DNA of 9,556 nt from CAIKZZ01 sp035524595 (lineage in GTDB: Bacteria > Pseudomonadota > Gammaproteobacteria > Steroidobacterales > Steroidobacteraceae). A program made the position numbers and the translations under genes. This document shows, in pieces, positions 1 through 6,564 of this stretch (the first letter of the stretch is position 1; the number at the start of each line of letters is the position of its first letter). The stretch is from contig DATKOP010000037.1 in the NCBI GenBank assembly GCA_035524595.1, positions 1 through 9,556 on the forward strand, read 5' to 3'. The notes under the pieces were generated by a model. That model made no database searches and was not told the DNA's origin. It worked only from the letters and a program-made list of their open reading frames with translations.

Positions 1-318
1 GACCGTCGCGAGGGAGGTGCCGTAGTAGTTGTCGAAAACGCTCGCGTACTCGAGGAACGCGCCCGCGGCGATCATCGCGCGGAACTCATCCGGGCTCACG
101 AAGTGGTAGTCGCGCCCCTCGACTTCGTTCGGCCGGCGCGCGCGGGTCGTGTGGGACACCGAGAAGGCGAGCGCGGGCACCTCGCTCATCAGCGCCTTGA
201 CGAGGCTCGTCTTGCCGGTGCCCGACGGCGCCGCGATCACGAACAGCCGCCCGCGCCGTGCCGGGCCTTTGCCGGCTCCCGACCGCAGATCATTGATTTT
301 GCTTGACTCGGATCCCAC
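1..318 (-). CDS. gmk: Guanylate kinase, N-terminal part (runs off left edge)
   Basis: Cytosolic ATP:GMP phosphotransferase that makes GDP from GMP in purine nucleotide synthesis. The 106 visible codons hold a beta strand (LFVIAAP, residues 25-31) and the P-loop APSGTGKTS (30-38). They continue into the GMP-binding segment SHTTR (55-59) with R62 and P63, then a FLEYASVFDNYYGTS stretch typical of the family. The C-terminal part lies beyond base 1. The start is uncertain. GTG at 318 is the only ATG, GTG or TTG in frame between an upstream stop near base 446 and the P-loop. It gives about 24 residues before the first strand, longer than the few residues usual in this family, and lacks a well-placed Shine-Dalgarno. 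CTG near 288 is an alternative; the ATG at 293-291 is out of frame. The family is certain, the exact start is not. Confidence 0.9.
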   Translation of the reverse strand, partial: MGSESSKINDLRSGAGKGPARRGRLFVIAAPSGTGKTSLVKALMSEVPALAFSVSHTTRARRPNEVEGRDYHFVSPDEFRAMIAAGAFLEYASVFDNYYGTSLATV

Positions 319-434
319 GCTCGCTCGTCGACTCCGCCCGCGCCCGGCCGGGCGCCCACGCTTCTCCGCGCGGCCCCGGATGGACCGGCCGCGGCCGGAT
401 GCGCATCGTACCTCCGCTCGGGCCGCTTTCGTGT

Positions 435-467
435 TTGACTAACGGCTCAATTCGCACACTTTCTATC
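435..467 (+). promoter_or_regulatory. Possible promoter/operator upstream of the dioxygenase gene
   Basis: TTGACT at 435-440 resembles a sigma70 -35 box. Weak -10-like sequence follows at about 459-467 (CTTTCT, TATC), at non-ideal spacing. The same -35 overlaps a short dyad, TTGA (435-438) and TCAA (447-450) separated by 8 bp, which could be half-sites for the LysR-type regulator encoded downstream. The region is less GC-rich than the flanking genes and precedes the first gene of the cassette. This is inferred from pattern only. Confidence 0.3.
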
Positions 468-509
468 AGGATCGGGGGCCCGAACCCGCCACCCGACCGG
501 GCCGTAGGC

Positions 510-1307
510 ATGCCAGTAGAACCCGACACGATCCGCGCGTTTCAGGACGAGGGGGTGGCCGTGCTGCGCGGCGTATTCCGCGACTGGATCGCGCCGCTCG
601 CGCAGGGCGTCGCCGAGGTGCGCCGCGCACCGAGCGCGCTCGAGCGCTCGTACCGGCCGAAGGACGGCTCGGCGCCGTTCTTCCAGGACTTCTGCAACTG
701 GCGGCGCATCGAGGCGCTGCGCGCGTTCGTGTTCGACTCCCCGGCCGCGGAGCTCGCGGCGTGCCTGATGCAGGCGCGCAGCGCGCGCTTCTTCCACGAC
801 CACGTGCTCATCAAGGAGCCGGGCAGCAGCGTCGTGACGCCCTGGCACCAGGACGCGCCGTACTACTGCGTCGCGGGCGCGCAGAGCGTCAGCTTCTGGA
901 CGCCGCTCGACCGCGTCGCGCGCGAAGTCGCGCTCGAGTGCATCGCGGGCTCGCACCGCTGGAGCGCGACGGGCTTTCGGCCGAAGCGCTTCGACGGCAC
1001 GAACCTCTACGCGCACGACGACTTCGCGGAGCTGCCCGACATCGACGCGCACCGCGCAGACTTCGGTATCCGCGGCTGGGCGCTCGAGCCGGGGGATGCG
1101 GTCGCGTTCAGCTTCAGGACCGTGCACGGCGCGCCGGCCAACGTCTCGACGACGACGCGGCGCGTGTTCTCGCATCGCTGGGTGGGGGACGATGCGCGCT
1201 TCGTGCGCCTGGGCGCCTCGGGCTCGCCGCCGTTCCCGCACCTGACCCTCGAGGACGGCGCGCCGTTCGATGCGCCCGAGTTCCCCGTCGTCTGGCCCCG
1301 CGACTAG
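510..1307 (+). CDS. PhyH-family Fe(II)/2-oxoglutarate dioxygenase
   Basis: A 265-residue protein of the phytanoyl-CoA dioxygenase (PhyH) superfamily. These cytosolic oxygenases hydroxylate a small molecule using non-heme iron, O2 and 2-oxoglutarate. The iron-binding facial triad is visible: WHQD gives H113 and D115, and the distal histidine is H206 in RTVHG. R217 or R218, about eleven residues later, is the likely 2-oxoglutarate carboxylate ligand. The segments GSHRW (147-151) and LEPGDAVAF (192-200) are typical of the fold, and length is normal. ATG 510 was chosen because the PhyH-like sequence begins there; the frame is open back to 303 but that part is unlike the family. The Shine-Dalgarno is poor. 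The gene is followed after 15 bp by a LysR regulator on the same strand, suggesting co-transcription. The substrate cannot be told from sequence; members act on lipids, ectoine, phosphonates and natural products. Confidence 0.85.
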   Translation: MPVEPDTIRAFQDEGVAVLRGVFRDWIAPLAQGVAEVRRAPSALERSYRPKDGSAPFFQDFCNWRRIEALRAFVFDSPAAELAACLMQARSARFFHDHVLIKEPGSSVVTPWHQDAPYYCVAGAQSVSFWTPLDRVAREVALECIAGSHRWSATGFRPKRFDGTNLYAHDDFAELPDIDAHRADFGIRGWALEPGDAVAFSFRTVHGAPANVSTTTRRVFSHRWVGDDARFVRLGASGSPPFPHLTLEDGAPFDAPEFPVVWPRD

Positions 1308-1309
1308 CG

Positions 1310-1316
1310 AAGGGAG
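1310..1316 (+). promoter_or_regulatory. Ribosome binding site of the LysR gene
   Basis: AAGGGAG lies 6 bp before the ATG at 1323, directly after the dioxygenase stop at 1305-1307. It fixes the LysR start and allows independent initiation within a shared transcript. Confidence 0.7.
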
Positions 1317-1322
1317 ACCGGC

Positions 1323-2243
1323 ATGCCGCGCGCCGCCCTCGACGTCATCGACCTCAAGTCGCTGCGCTGCTTCCTCGCGCTCGCGAGCCGCGGGAGCCTC
1401 ACGAAGGCCGGCATCGAGCTCGGCATCTCCGAGGCCGCGGTCTCGCAGCGGCTGAAGTCGCTCGAGGCGTACCTGCGCGTCAAGCTCTACACGGCGCCCG
1501 GCGGGCGCGTGCAGCTGACCCCGGCCGGTGAGCGCATGGCGACGCTCGCGGTCTCGGCGTTCGGCGAGATCGACGCGCTCGAGCGCGCGGTCTCGGGTGC
1601 CCGCGACACCGGGCGGCTGACGCTCGCCTCGCACGACTCGGTGCTGCGCTACCTGCTGCCGGGCAAGGTCGACGCGTTCTACCGCGCCTATCCGCTCGCG
1701 CAGCTGCGGCTCCTCGCGCGTTCCGTCGAGCAGACGATCAACCTCCTGAAGCTCAACGAGTGCGACCTCGGCGTGATCCCCGAGACGCGGCTGCCCGAGG
1801 AGCTCACGTTCCGCAAGGTCGCGAGCTATCCGACGTACCTGTTGTTCCCGAAGGGCCACCCGCTCGCGCGCCGCGCGCGCGAGGACTTCCTGTCGCTGCT
1901 GACCGACGGCAGCGTCGCGCGCTTCCCGCTGATCCTGCTCGAGGTCGAGCGCGAGGACGCGCGCATCCAGCGCGCCTTCGAGCAGCTCAACCTCCCGCTC
2001 AACGTCGCGCTCGAGGTCAGCACCATCGACACGCTGAAGCACTACGTGGCGCGCGGCCTCGGCGGGGCGCTGCTGCCGTCGTTCGCGGTAACGGCCGAGG
2101 ACCACGCGCGGCTCGACACCGTCGAGATCCCGGAGGCCTTTGGTGCCGGCACGACCTACGGCGTCGCGTGCCGGCGCACGCGGCGGCGCAGCGCGCTGCT
2201 GACGAATCTCCTGGGACTGCTGAACTCCTTCGACCGGCCCTAG
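1323..2243 (+). CDS. LysR-family transcriptional regulator
   Basis: A 306-residue LysR-type regulator of normal family length. The N-terminal winged helix-turn-helix spans about residues 9-70: LKSLRCFLALASRGSLTKAG, then the recognition helix ISEAAVSQRLKSLE, ending in the hallmark LTPAGE (65-70). The remainder, about 95-300, is the effector-binding domain of two alpha/beta lobes, with segments such as CDLGVIPE and YLLFPKGHPLA. It lies 15 bp downstream of the PhyH dioxygenase and on the same strand, whereas LysR genes are more often divergent from their targets. The likely role is control of the dioxygenase gene and of itself through the region before 510; this is inference from neighbourhood. 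The effector is unknown. The 3' end faces yicC with a 25-bp gap. Confidence 0.93.
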   Translation: MPRAALDVIDLKSLRCFLALASRGSLTKAGIELGISEAAVSQRLKSLEAYLRVKLYTAPGGRVQLTPAGERMATLAVSAFGEIDALERAVSGARDTGRLTLASHDSVLRYLLPGKVDAFYRAYPLAQLRLLARSVEQTINLLKLNECDLGVIPETRLPEELTFRKVASYPTYLLFPKGHPLARRAREDFLSLLTDGSVARFPLILLEVEREDARIQRAFEQLNLPLNVALEVSTIDTLKHYVARGLGGALLPSFAVTAEDHARLDTVEIPEAFGAGTTYGVACRRTRRRSALLTNLLGLLNSFDRP

Positions 2244-2269
2244 CCGCACCGGCCGCGGAGCGCGCGGCT
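2242..2269. terminator. Possible short bidirectional hairpin between lysR and yicC
   Basis: AGCCGC (2242-2247) pairs with GCGGCT (2264-2269) across a GC-rich 16-nt spacer. The arms overlap the stop codons of both converging genes. There is no T-tract, so termination activity is a guess; the main support is the need to separate two convergent transcripts in 25 bp. Confidence 0.2.
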
Positions 2270-3153
2270 CACTCGACGTTCTGCACCTGCTCGCGCATCT
2301 GCTCGATCAGCACCTTCATGTCGACCGCGGCGCGCGTGGTCTCGGTGTCCTGCGACTTCGACGACAGCGTGTTGGCCTCGCGGTTGAACTCCTGCATCAG
2401 GAAGTCGAGCCGCCGGCCGGCCGGCTCCTGGCCGGCGAGCGCCTGGCCGACCTCGGCGACGTGGCTCTCGAGCCGGTCAAGTTCCTCGTCGACGTCGCTG
2501 CGCGCGACGATCAGCGCGAGCTCCTGCTCGAGGCGCTCGCGGTTGGGCTCGGCCGGCAGCGTCAGCTGCGCGAGCCGCTCCTCGAGGCGCGCGCGGATGC
2601 GCGCGTGCACCTCGGGCAGGCGCGCGCGCACCGCCGCGACCAGCGCCTCGATCTGCTGGCAGCGCGCGCCGAGCATCGCGGCGATGCGCTCGCCCTCGCT
2701 GGCGCGGGTCGCGGTCAGCGCCGCCAGCGTCTCGGCGAGCGTCGCGTGCGCGGCGGCGAGCAGCGGGCTCGCGTCGCGCTCGCGGTCCTTGAGGACCCCG
2801 GGCCAGCGCATCAGGTCGAGTGCCGTGGGCGAGACCAGCGTGCCGCCCTTGGACGTCGCGCGCCGGGCGACCTCGTGGCTGCGCGCGATCAGTTCCTCGA
2901 GCAGCGCCTCGTCGAGCTCGAGCGTCGCGCGCGCATCAGCGCCGGCCCGCAGCTGCAGCGTCGCATCGACCTTGCCGCGGCGCACCGCCGCCGCGATCGC
3001 CTGCCGGAACTCGCCTTCGGCGGACCGCAACTCCTCCGGCAGCCGCACGCTCGCCTCGAGGTAGCGGTGATTGACGGTGCGGACTTCCCAGATCAGGGTG
3101 CCGTAGTCGCCCGCGCGTTCGCGACGCGCGAAGCCGGTCATGCTGCGGATCAT
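2269..3153 (-). CDS. yicC: YicC family protein (RNA decay factor/endoribonuclease)
   Basis: A 294-residue YicC/YloC family protein, close to the 287 residues of the E. coli protein. The start MIRSMTGFARRE is nearly identical to the E. coli N-terminus. The C-terminal DUF1732 signature is clear: DVDEELDRLESHV (220-232) and GRRLDFLMQEFNREANTLSS (246-265). The middle is alpha-helical and rich in Glu, Arg and Ala. YicC homologues have been linked to RNA decay, including endoribonuclease activity and sRNA turnover. ATG 3153 is preferred over a GTG at 3183 because of the family start; GGGA lies a few bases upstream. In E. coli yicC is divergent from rph, and in many relatives it precedes gmk. Here a phosphatase gene lies between it and rph, and the dioxygenase/LysR pair lies between it and gmk. 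Confidence 0.95.
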   Translation of the reverse strand: MIRSMTGFARRERAGDYGTLIWEVRTVNHRYLEASVRLPEELRSAEGEFRQAIAAAVRRGKVDATLQLRAGADARATLELDEALLEELIARSHEVARRATSKGGTLVSPTALDLMRWPGVLKDRERDASPLLAAAHATLAETLAALTATRASEGERIAAMLGARCQQIEALVAAVRARLPEVHARIRARLEERLAQLTLPAEPNRERLEQELALIVARSDVDEELDRLESHVAEVGQALAGQEPAGRRLDFLMQEFNREANTLSSKSQDTETTRAAVDMKVLIEQMREQVQNVE

Positions 3154-3164
3154 TGCATCCCGTA

Positions 3165-3173
3165 TGCTATAAG
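3165..3173 (+). promoter_or_regulatory. Extended -10 promoter for the phosphatase-rph-rdgB-hemW run
   Basis: TGCTATAAG is an extended -10 element (TGN followed by TATAAG, 5 of 6 matches to TATAAT). No good -35 is seen 17 bp upstream, as is common for extended -10 promoters. It would start transcription near 3180, about 47 bases before the TTG at 3227. The reverse strand reads TATAGC over the same bases and could serve yicC, but with a leader of only a few bases. Confidence 0.5.
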
Positions 3174-3214
3174 ACGCGCGCACACTCTAGCAGCCCCGGC
3201 CACGCCCCGGGGGC

Positions 3215-3219
3215 AGGGA
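3215..3219 (+). promoter_or_regulatory. Ribosome binding site that supports the TTG start of the phosphatase
   Basis: AGGGA sits 7 bp before the TTG at 3227. No in-frame ATG lies near the N-terminal family motif, so this site decides the start. A GC-rich dyad (CCCCGG 3194-3199, CCGGGG 3207-3212) just upstream may fold close to it. Confidence 0.6.
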
Positions 3220-3226
3220 ACAGCGC

Positions 3227-3967
3227 TTGCAGATCGAGTACGCGGAGCTGAGCCTCGTCGGCCACCGCGAGGACAACCAGGACCGGGTCGGCGTCGCCGC
3301 CGGCGAGCATGCGGCCTTCGTGATCGCGGTCGACGGCATGGGCGGCCACTCGCACGGCGAGAAGGCCGCCGAGACCGCGCTCGCCTCGCTGGGCGCGAGC
3401 TTCTGGCAGACGCCGCACCCGATCTTCGACCCGCTCGGCTTCCTGCATCTTGCGCTCGGCAAGGCGCACGAGGACGTCGTCGCGCTCGGCAAGACGCTGC
3501 CGCTCGACCAGCGGCCGCGCGCGACCTGCGCGCTGTGCCTGGTGCAGGAAGGCGCCGCCTACTGGGCGCACGTCGGCGACAGCCGCGTCTACCAGATCCG
3601 CGGCGGCGAGGTCGTCGCGCGCACCCGCGACCACAGCCACGTCGAGCAGCTGCTGCGCGACGGCGTGATCACCGAGGCGGAGGCGCAGGGGCACCCGATG
3701 CGCAACTTCGTCGAATGCTGCCTCGGCGGCGATCCGATGCTGACCGAGATGTCGATCGGACGGCGCCAGGCGCTGAAGCGCGGCGACCTGATCCTGACCT
3801 GCAGCGACGGGTTGTGGGCCAACATGAAGGACGCGGACATCGCGGCGCCGTGGCGCTCGACCGCGAGCCTGCGGGTGATCCTGAGCGAGCTGTGCACGCG
3901 CGCGGTGCAGGCCTCGGCGCCGCACAGCGACAACACCTCGGCCGCCGTGCTGCGCTGGCTCGCCTGA
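3227..3967 (+). CDS. PP2C-family serine/threonine protein phosphatase
   Basis: A 246-residue, single-domain, metal-dependent (PPM/PP2C) phosphatase, expected in the cytosol, removing phosphate from Ser/Thr of proteins with Mn2+ or Mg2+. All core motifs are present: GHREDNQDR (12-20), the metal-binding VDGMGGH (35-41, D36), AHVGDSRVY (114-122), CSDGLW (192-197, D194) and the final HSDNTSAAVL with D235 and N236. There is no membrane segment or sensor domain, and length is normal for the bacterial Stp type. The start is TTG with a good Shine-Dalgarno. The gene is first in a run with rph, rdgB and hemW; its stop is 9 bp before rph. No Ser/Thr kinase is seen in the window, so its partner must be elsewhere. 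Confidence 0.93.
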   Translation: MQIEYAELSLVGHREDNQDRVGVAAGEHAAFVIAVDGMGGHSHGEKAAETALASLGASFWQTPHPIFDPLGFLHLALGKAHEDVVALGKTLPLDQRPRATCALCLVQEGAAYWAHVGDSRVYQIRGGEVVARTRDHSHVEQLLRDGVITEAEAQGHPMRNFVECCLGGDPMLTEMSIGRRQALKRGDLILTCSDGLWANMKDADIAAPWRSTASLRVILSELCTRAVQASAPHSDNTSAAVLRWLA

Positions 3968-3972
3968 GGAGG
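3966..3972 (+). promoter_or_regulatory. Ribosome binding site of rph
   Basis: GAGGAGG, a near-perfect Shine-Dalgarno, begins within the phosphatase stop codon (3965-3967) and lies 4 bp before the rph ATG. The layout suggests translational coupling. It is the strongest ribosome binding site in the run. Confidence 0.8.
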
Positions 3973-3976
3973 CGCG

Positions 3977-4699
3977 ATGCGACCGAGTGGGCGTCGACCC
4001 GATGAGCTGCGGCGCGTGGAGTTCACGCGCCGCTACACGCGCCACGCCGAGGGCTCGGTGCTGGTCGCCTTCGGCGACACGCGGGTGCTGTGCACCGCGA
4101 CCGTCGAGAACGGCGTGCCGGGATTCCTGCGCAACAGCGGCCAGGGCTGGATCACCGCCGAGTACGGCATGCTGCCGCGCGCGACCCACACGCGCAGCGC
4201 GCGCGAGGCGGCGCGCGGCAAGCAGAGCGGCCGCACCCAGGAGATCCAGCGGCTGATCGGCCGCAGCCTGCGATCGGTCGTCGACATGAAGGCGCTCGGC
4301 GAGCGCACCATCACGCTCGATTGCGACGTGCTGCAGGCCGACGGCGGGACCCGCACCGCCTCGATCACCGGCAGCTTCGTGGCGCTCGCCGATGCGGTGG
4401 CGACCCTCGTCAAGCGCCGCGACCTCGCCGCGAGCCCGCTGCACGGCCAGGTCGCCGCGGTGTCGGTCGGGATCGTCGGCGGCATCCCGGTGCTCGACCT
4501 CGACTACGCCGAGGACTCGGAGGCCGAGACCGACATGAACGTCGTCATGAACGGCGGCGGCGCGTTCGTCGAGGTGCAGGGCACGGCCGAGGGCCATGCG
4601 TTTCGCCGCCACGAGCTCGACGAACTCCTGAACCTCGCGACGACCGGCATCGGCGAGCTGCTCGCGCTGCAGCAGCAGGCGCTCGCCGACGGCAGCTAG
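3977..4699 (+). CDS. rph: Ribonuclease PH
   Basis: Phosphorolytic 3'-5' exoribonuclease that trims tRNA 3' ends, using phosphate and releasing nucleoside diphosphates; the family works as a ring-shaped hexamer. The 240-residue product aligns with E. coli RNase PH over its full length: MRPSGR start, HAEGSVLVAFGDTRVLCTAT (23-42), GQGWITAEYGMLPR (55-68), DCDVLQADGGTRTASITG (115-132), ETDMNVVM (184-191) and VQGTAEG (200-206). The phosphate-site arginines R86 and R126 and T125 are present. The gene is intact, unlike the frameshifted copy of some E. coli K-12 strains. It is followed after 2 bp by rdgB. Confidence 0.98.
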   Translation: MRPSGRRPDELRRVEFTRRYTRHAEGSVLVAFGDTRVLCTATVENGVPGFLRNSGQGWITAEYGMLPRATHTRSAREAARGKQSGRTQEIQRLIGRSLRSVVDMKALGERTITLDCDVLQADGGTRTASITGSFVALADAVATLVKRRDLAASPLHGQVAAVSVGIVGGIPVLDLDYAEDSEAETDMNVVMNGGGAFVEVQGTAEGHAFRRHELDELLNLATTGIGELLALQQQALADGS

Positions 4700-4701
4700 C
4701 C

Positions 4702-5307
4702 GTGGCCCGGCCGCTGCCGCGGCTCGTCGTCGCGACCGGCAACGCCGGCAAGCTCGCGGAGCTCCAGGCGGCGCTCGGCGCGCTCGCGACCGAGATCGTC
4801 TCGCAGGCGCAGCTGCGGGTCCCGCCGGTCGAGGAGACCGAGGCGACGTTCGAGGGCAACGCGCTCCTCAAGGCACGCCACTGCGCGCGCGCGACCGGCG
4901 CCGCGGCGCTCGCCGACGACTCGGGGCTCGAGGTCGATGCGCTCGGCGGCGCGCCCGGCGTGCGTTCGGCGCGCTTCGCGGGGGATGCGGCGAGCGACCG
5001 GGACAACATCGACAAGCTCATCCGCTCGCTCGCCGGCGTCCCGCCGCCACGGCGCGCGCGCTACCGCGCCGTGCTCGTGCTCGTCACCGGTCCGGACGAT
5101 CCCGCGCCGCTCGTCGCGCGCGGCGTCTGGGAGGGTCAGATCGTGCAGGCGCCGCGCGGCACCGGCGGCTTTGGCTACGACCCCCTGTTCGTGCCACTCG
5201 ATGACCACCGCACCGTGGCCGAGCTCGCGCCCGAGGAGAAGGCGCGCCGCTCGCATCGCGCGCAGGCGCTCGCGGCGCTGATCAGCCTCTGGCAGGCGCG
5301 ACGTTGA
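4702..5307 (+). CDS. rdgB: XTP/dITP diphosphatase (non-canonical purine NTP pyrophosphatase)
   Basis: Hydrolyses ITP, dITP and XTP to the monophosphate and pyrophosphate, keeping deaminated purines out of DNA and RNA. The 201-residue product carries the RdgB/HAM1 signatures: TGNAGK (12-17), TFEGNALLKA (49-58), ADDSGLEVDALGGAPG (71-86) with the likely catalytic aspartate at 72 or 73, GFGYDPLF (156-163) and SHRAQA (184-189). Length matches E. coli RdgB (197). The start is GTG, 2 bp after the rph stop, with no clear Shine-Dalgarno, so translation probably depends on coupling to rph. The frame is open far upstream inside rph, but that stretch is an rph shadow. The last bases overlap the hemW start. 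Confidence 0.96.
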   Translation: MARPLPRLVVATGNAGKLAELQAALGALATEIVSQAQLRVPPVEETEATFEGNALLKARHCARATGAAALADDSGLEVDALGGAPGVRSARFAGDAASDRDNIDKLIRSLAGVPPPRRARYRAVLVLVTGPDDPAPLVARGVWEGQIVQAPRGTGGFGYDPLFVPLDDHRTVAELAPEEKARRSHRAQALAALISLWQARR

Positions 5308-6452
5308 GCATCCCGCTCGCCCTCTACGTCCACCTGCCGTGGTGCGTGCGCAAGTGCCCGTACTGCGACTTCAACTCGCACGTGCATCGCGGGGCGCTGC
5401 CGCAGGCCGACTACGTCGCCGCGCTCCTTCAGGACCTCGCGGCCGATGCCCCGCGGGCGCGTGACCGCCCGGTGTCGAGCGTGTTCTTCGGCGGCGGCAC
5501 GCCGAGCCTGTTCGCGCCCGAGGAGATCGCGGCCTTTCTCGCCGGTGCGCGCCAGCGCGTGGCGATCGCGCGCGACGCCGAGGTCACGCTCGAGGCCAAC
5601 CCCGGCACGATCGAGCACGGGCGCTTCGCCGGCTATCGCGACGCCGGGGTGAACCGCGTCTCGCTCGGCGCGCAGAGCTTCTCCGCGGCGCAGCTCAGGC
5701 GCCTCGGGCGCATCCACGAGGCGCGCGACACGGCGCGCGCGGTCGAGGAGCTCGCGGGCGCGGGGCTCTCGAACTACAACCTCGACCTCATGTGGGCGCT
5801 GCCCGGGCAGACGCCCGGCGAGGCCCTCGAGGACGTCGCGACCGCGATCAGCTTCGCGCCGCCGCACCTCTCGCACTACCAGCTGACGCTCGAGCCCGGC
5901 ACGGTGTTTCACGCGCGCCCGCCGGCGCTTCCCGACGAGGACACCGTCGAGGCGATCCAGGCCGCGACGCACGCCAAGCTCGCCGCGGACGGCTACCGGC
6001 AGTACGAGGTGTCGGCCTGGGCGAAGGCGGGCGCCGAATGCCGGCACAACCTCAACTACTGGCGCTACGGCGACTACCTCGGCGTCGGCGCCGGGGCCCA
6101 CGGGAAGCTCACGGACGCCGCGGGCGCGATCACCCGCACCGAGAAGGTCAAGCAGCCGCGCGAGTACCTCGAGCGCGCGGCCGGCGGGTCCTTGCTCGGG
6201 ACCACCGCTGAGGTCGCGCCCGCGGAGCGGCCGTTCGAGTTCATGCTGAACGCGCTGCGGCTGACCGAGGGGTTCCGGGTCGAGGATTTCGAGGGCCGGA
6301 CGGGCCTCGCGATCGGCTCGATCGGCGAGGCGCTCGAGCGGGCGAAGGGTCGGGGGCTCCTCGAGACGTCCAGGGACGGGTTTCGGTCGACCGCGCTCGG
6401 CCAGCGGTTCCTCAATGATCTGACCGCGTTTTTCCTGCCGGGTCCGCGCTGA
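5304..6452 (+). CDS. hemW: Radical SAM heme chaperone HemW
   Basis: A HemN-like radical SAM protein shown in other bacteria to bind and deliver heme rather than oxidise coproporphyrinogen. The 382 residues include the [4Fe-4S] motif C14-x3-C18-x2-C21. The residue two after C21 is phenylalanine, not the fourth cysteine of HemN, which supports HemW. Other family blocks are GGGTPSLF (63-70), LEANPGT (96-102), NRVSLGAQSF (117-126) and HNLNYWRYGDYLGVGAGAHG (248-267), followed by the C-terminal HemW-type domain. The TTG start overlaps the rdgB stop as TTGA, so translation should be coupled. The rdgB-hemW order matches E. coli. A GC hairpin follows the stop at 6470-6494. Confidence 0.96.
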   Translation: MSIPLALYVHLPWCVRKCPYCDFNSHVHRGALPQADYVAALLQDLAADAPRARDRPVSSVFFGGGTPSLFAPEEIAAFLAGARQRVAIARDAEVTLEANPGTIEHGRFAGYRDAGVNRVSLGAQSFSAAQLRRLGRIHEARDTARAVEELAGAGLSNYNLDLMWALPGQTPGEALEDVATAISFAPPHLSHYQLTLEPGTVFHARPPALPDEDTVEAIQAATHAKLAADGYRQYEVSAWAKAGAECRHNLNYWRYGDYLGVGAGAHGKLTDAAGAITRTEKVKQPREYLERAAGGSLLGTTAEVAPAERPFEFMLNALRLTEGFRVEDFEGRTGLAIGSIGEALERAKGRGLLETSRDGFRSTALGQRFLNDLTAFFLPGPR

Positions 6453-6469
6453 CGGGCGAGCCCTGAATC

Positions 6470-6494
6470 GCGCGTCGGGCCCGCGCCGACGCGC
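6470..6494 (+). terminator. Hairpin after hemW, likely end of the phosphatase-hemW transcript
   Basis: GCGCGTCGG (6470-6478) and CCGACGCGC (6486-6494) form a perfect 9-bp stem with a 7-nt loop, 17 bp past the hemW stop. No U-tract follows, so it may act with Rho or protect the mRNA 3' end rather than be a classical intrinsic terminator. Confidence 0.5.
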
Positions 6495-6564
6495 CGCGCG
6501 CGGCAACGCCCGGGGCTTGACAACGTTCGCTTTATGTCGGATCTGACCGTGCCCGCGGCCTGAC

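Noticed and set aside
303..509. 69-codon upstream extension of the dioxygenase frame
   Set aside because: The extension is Arg/Pro-rich and unlike the family, and it would overlap the gmk start and contain the likely promoter.
447..2249. Very long (600-codon) minus-strand reading frame opposite the dioxygenase and LysR genes
   Set aside because: It is an Arg/Glu/Ala-rich shadow frame typical of GC-rich DNA, with no family motifs, while the plus-strand genes carry full catalytic and DNA-binding signatures.
3167..4612. Long minus-strand reading frame opposite the phosphatase and rph
   Set aside because: Low-complexity Arg/Ala-rich shadow frame; both plus-strand genes are unambiguous.
6517..6545. 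Perfect -35 TTGACA as the promoter of a small RNA
   Set aside because: No -10 with reasonable similarity occurs 15-19 bp downstream; not enough to call a promoter.
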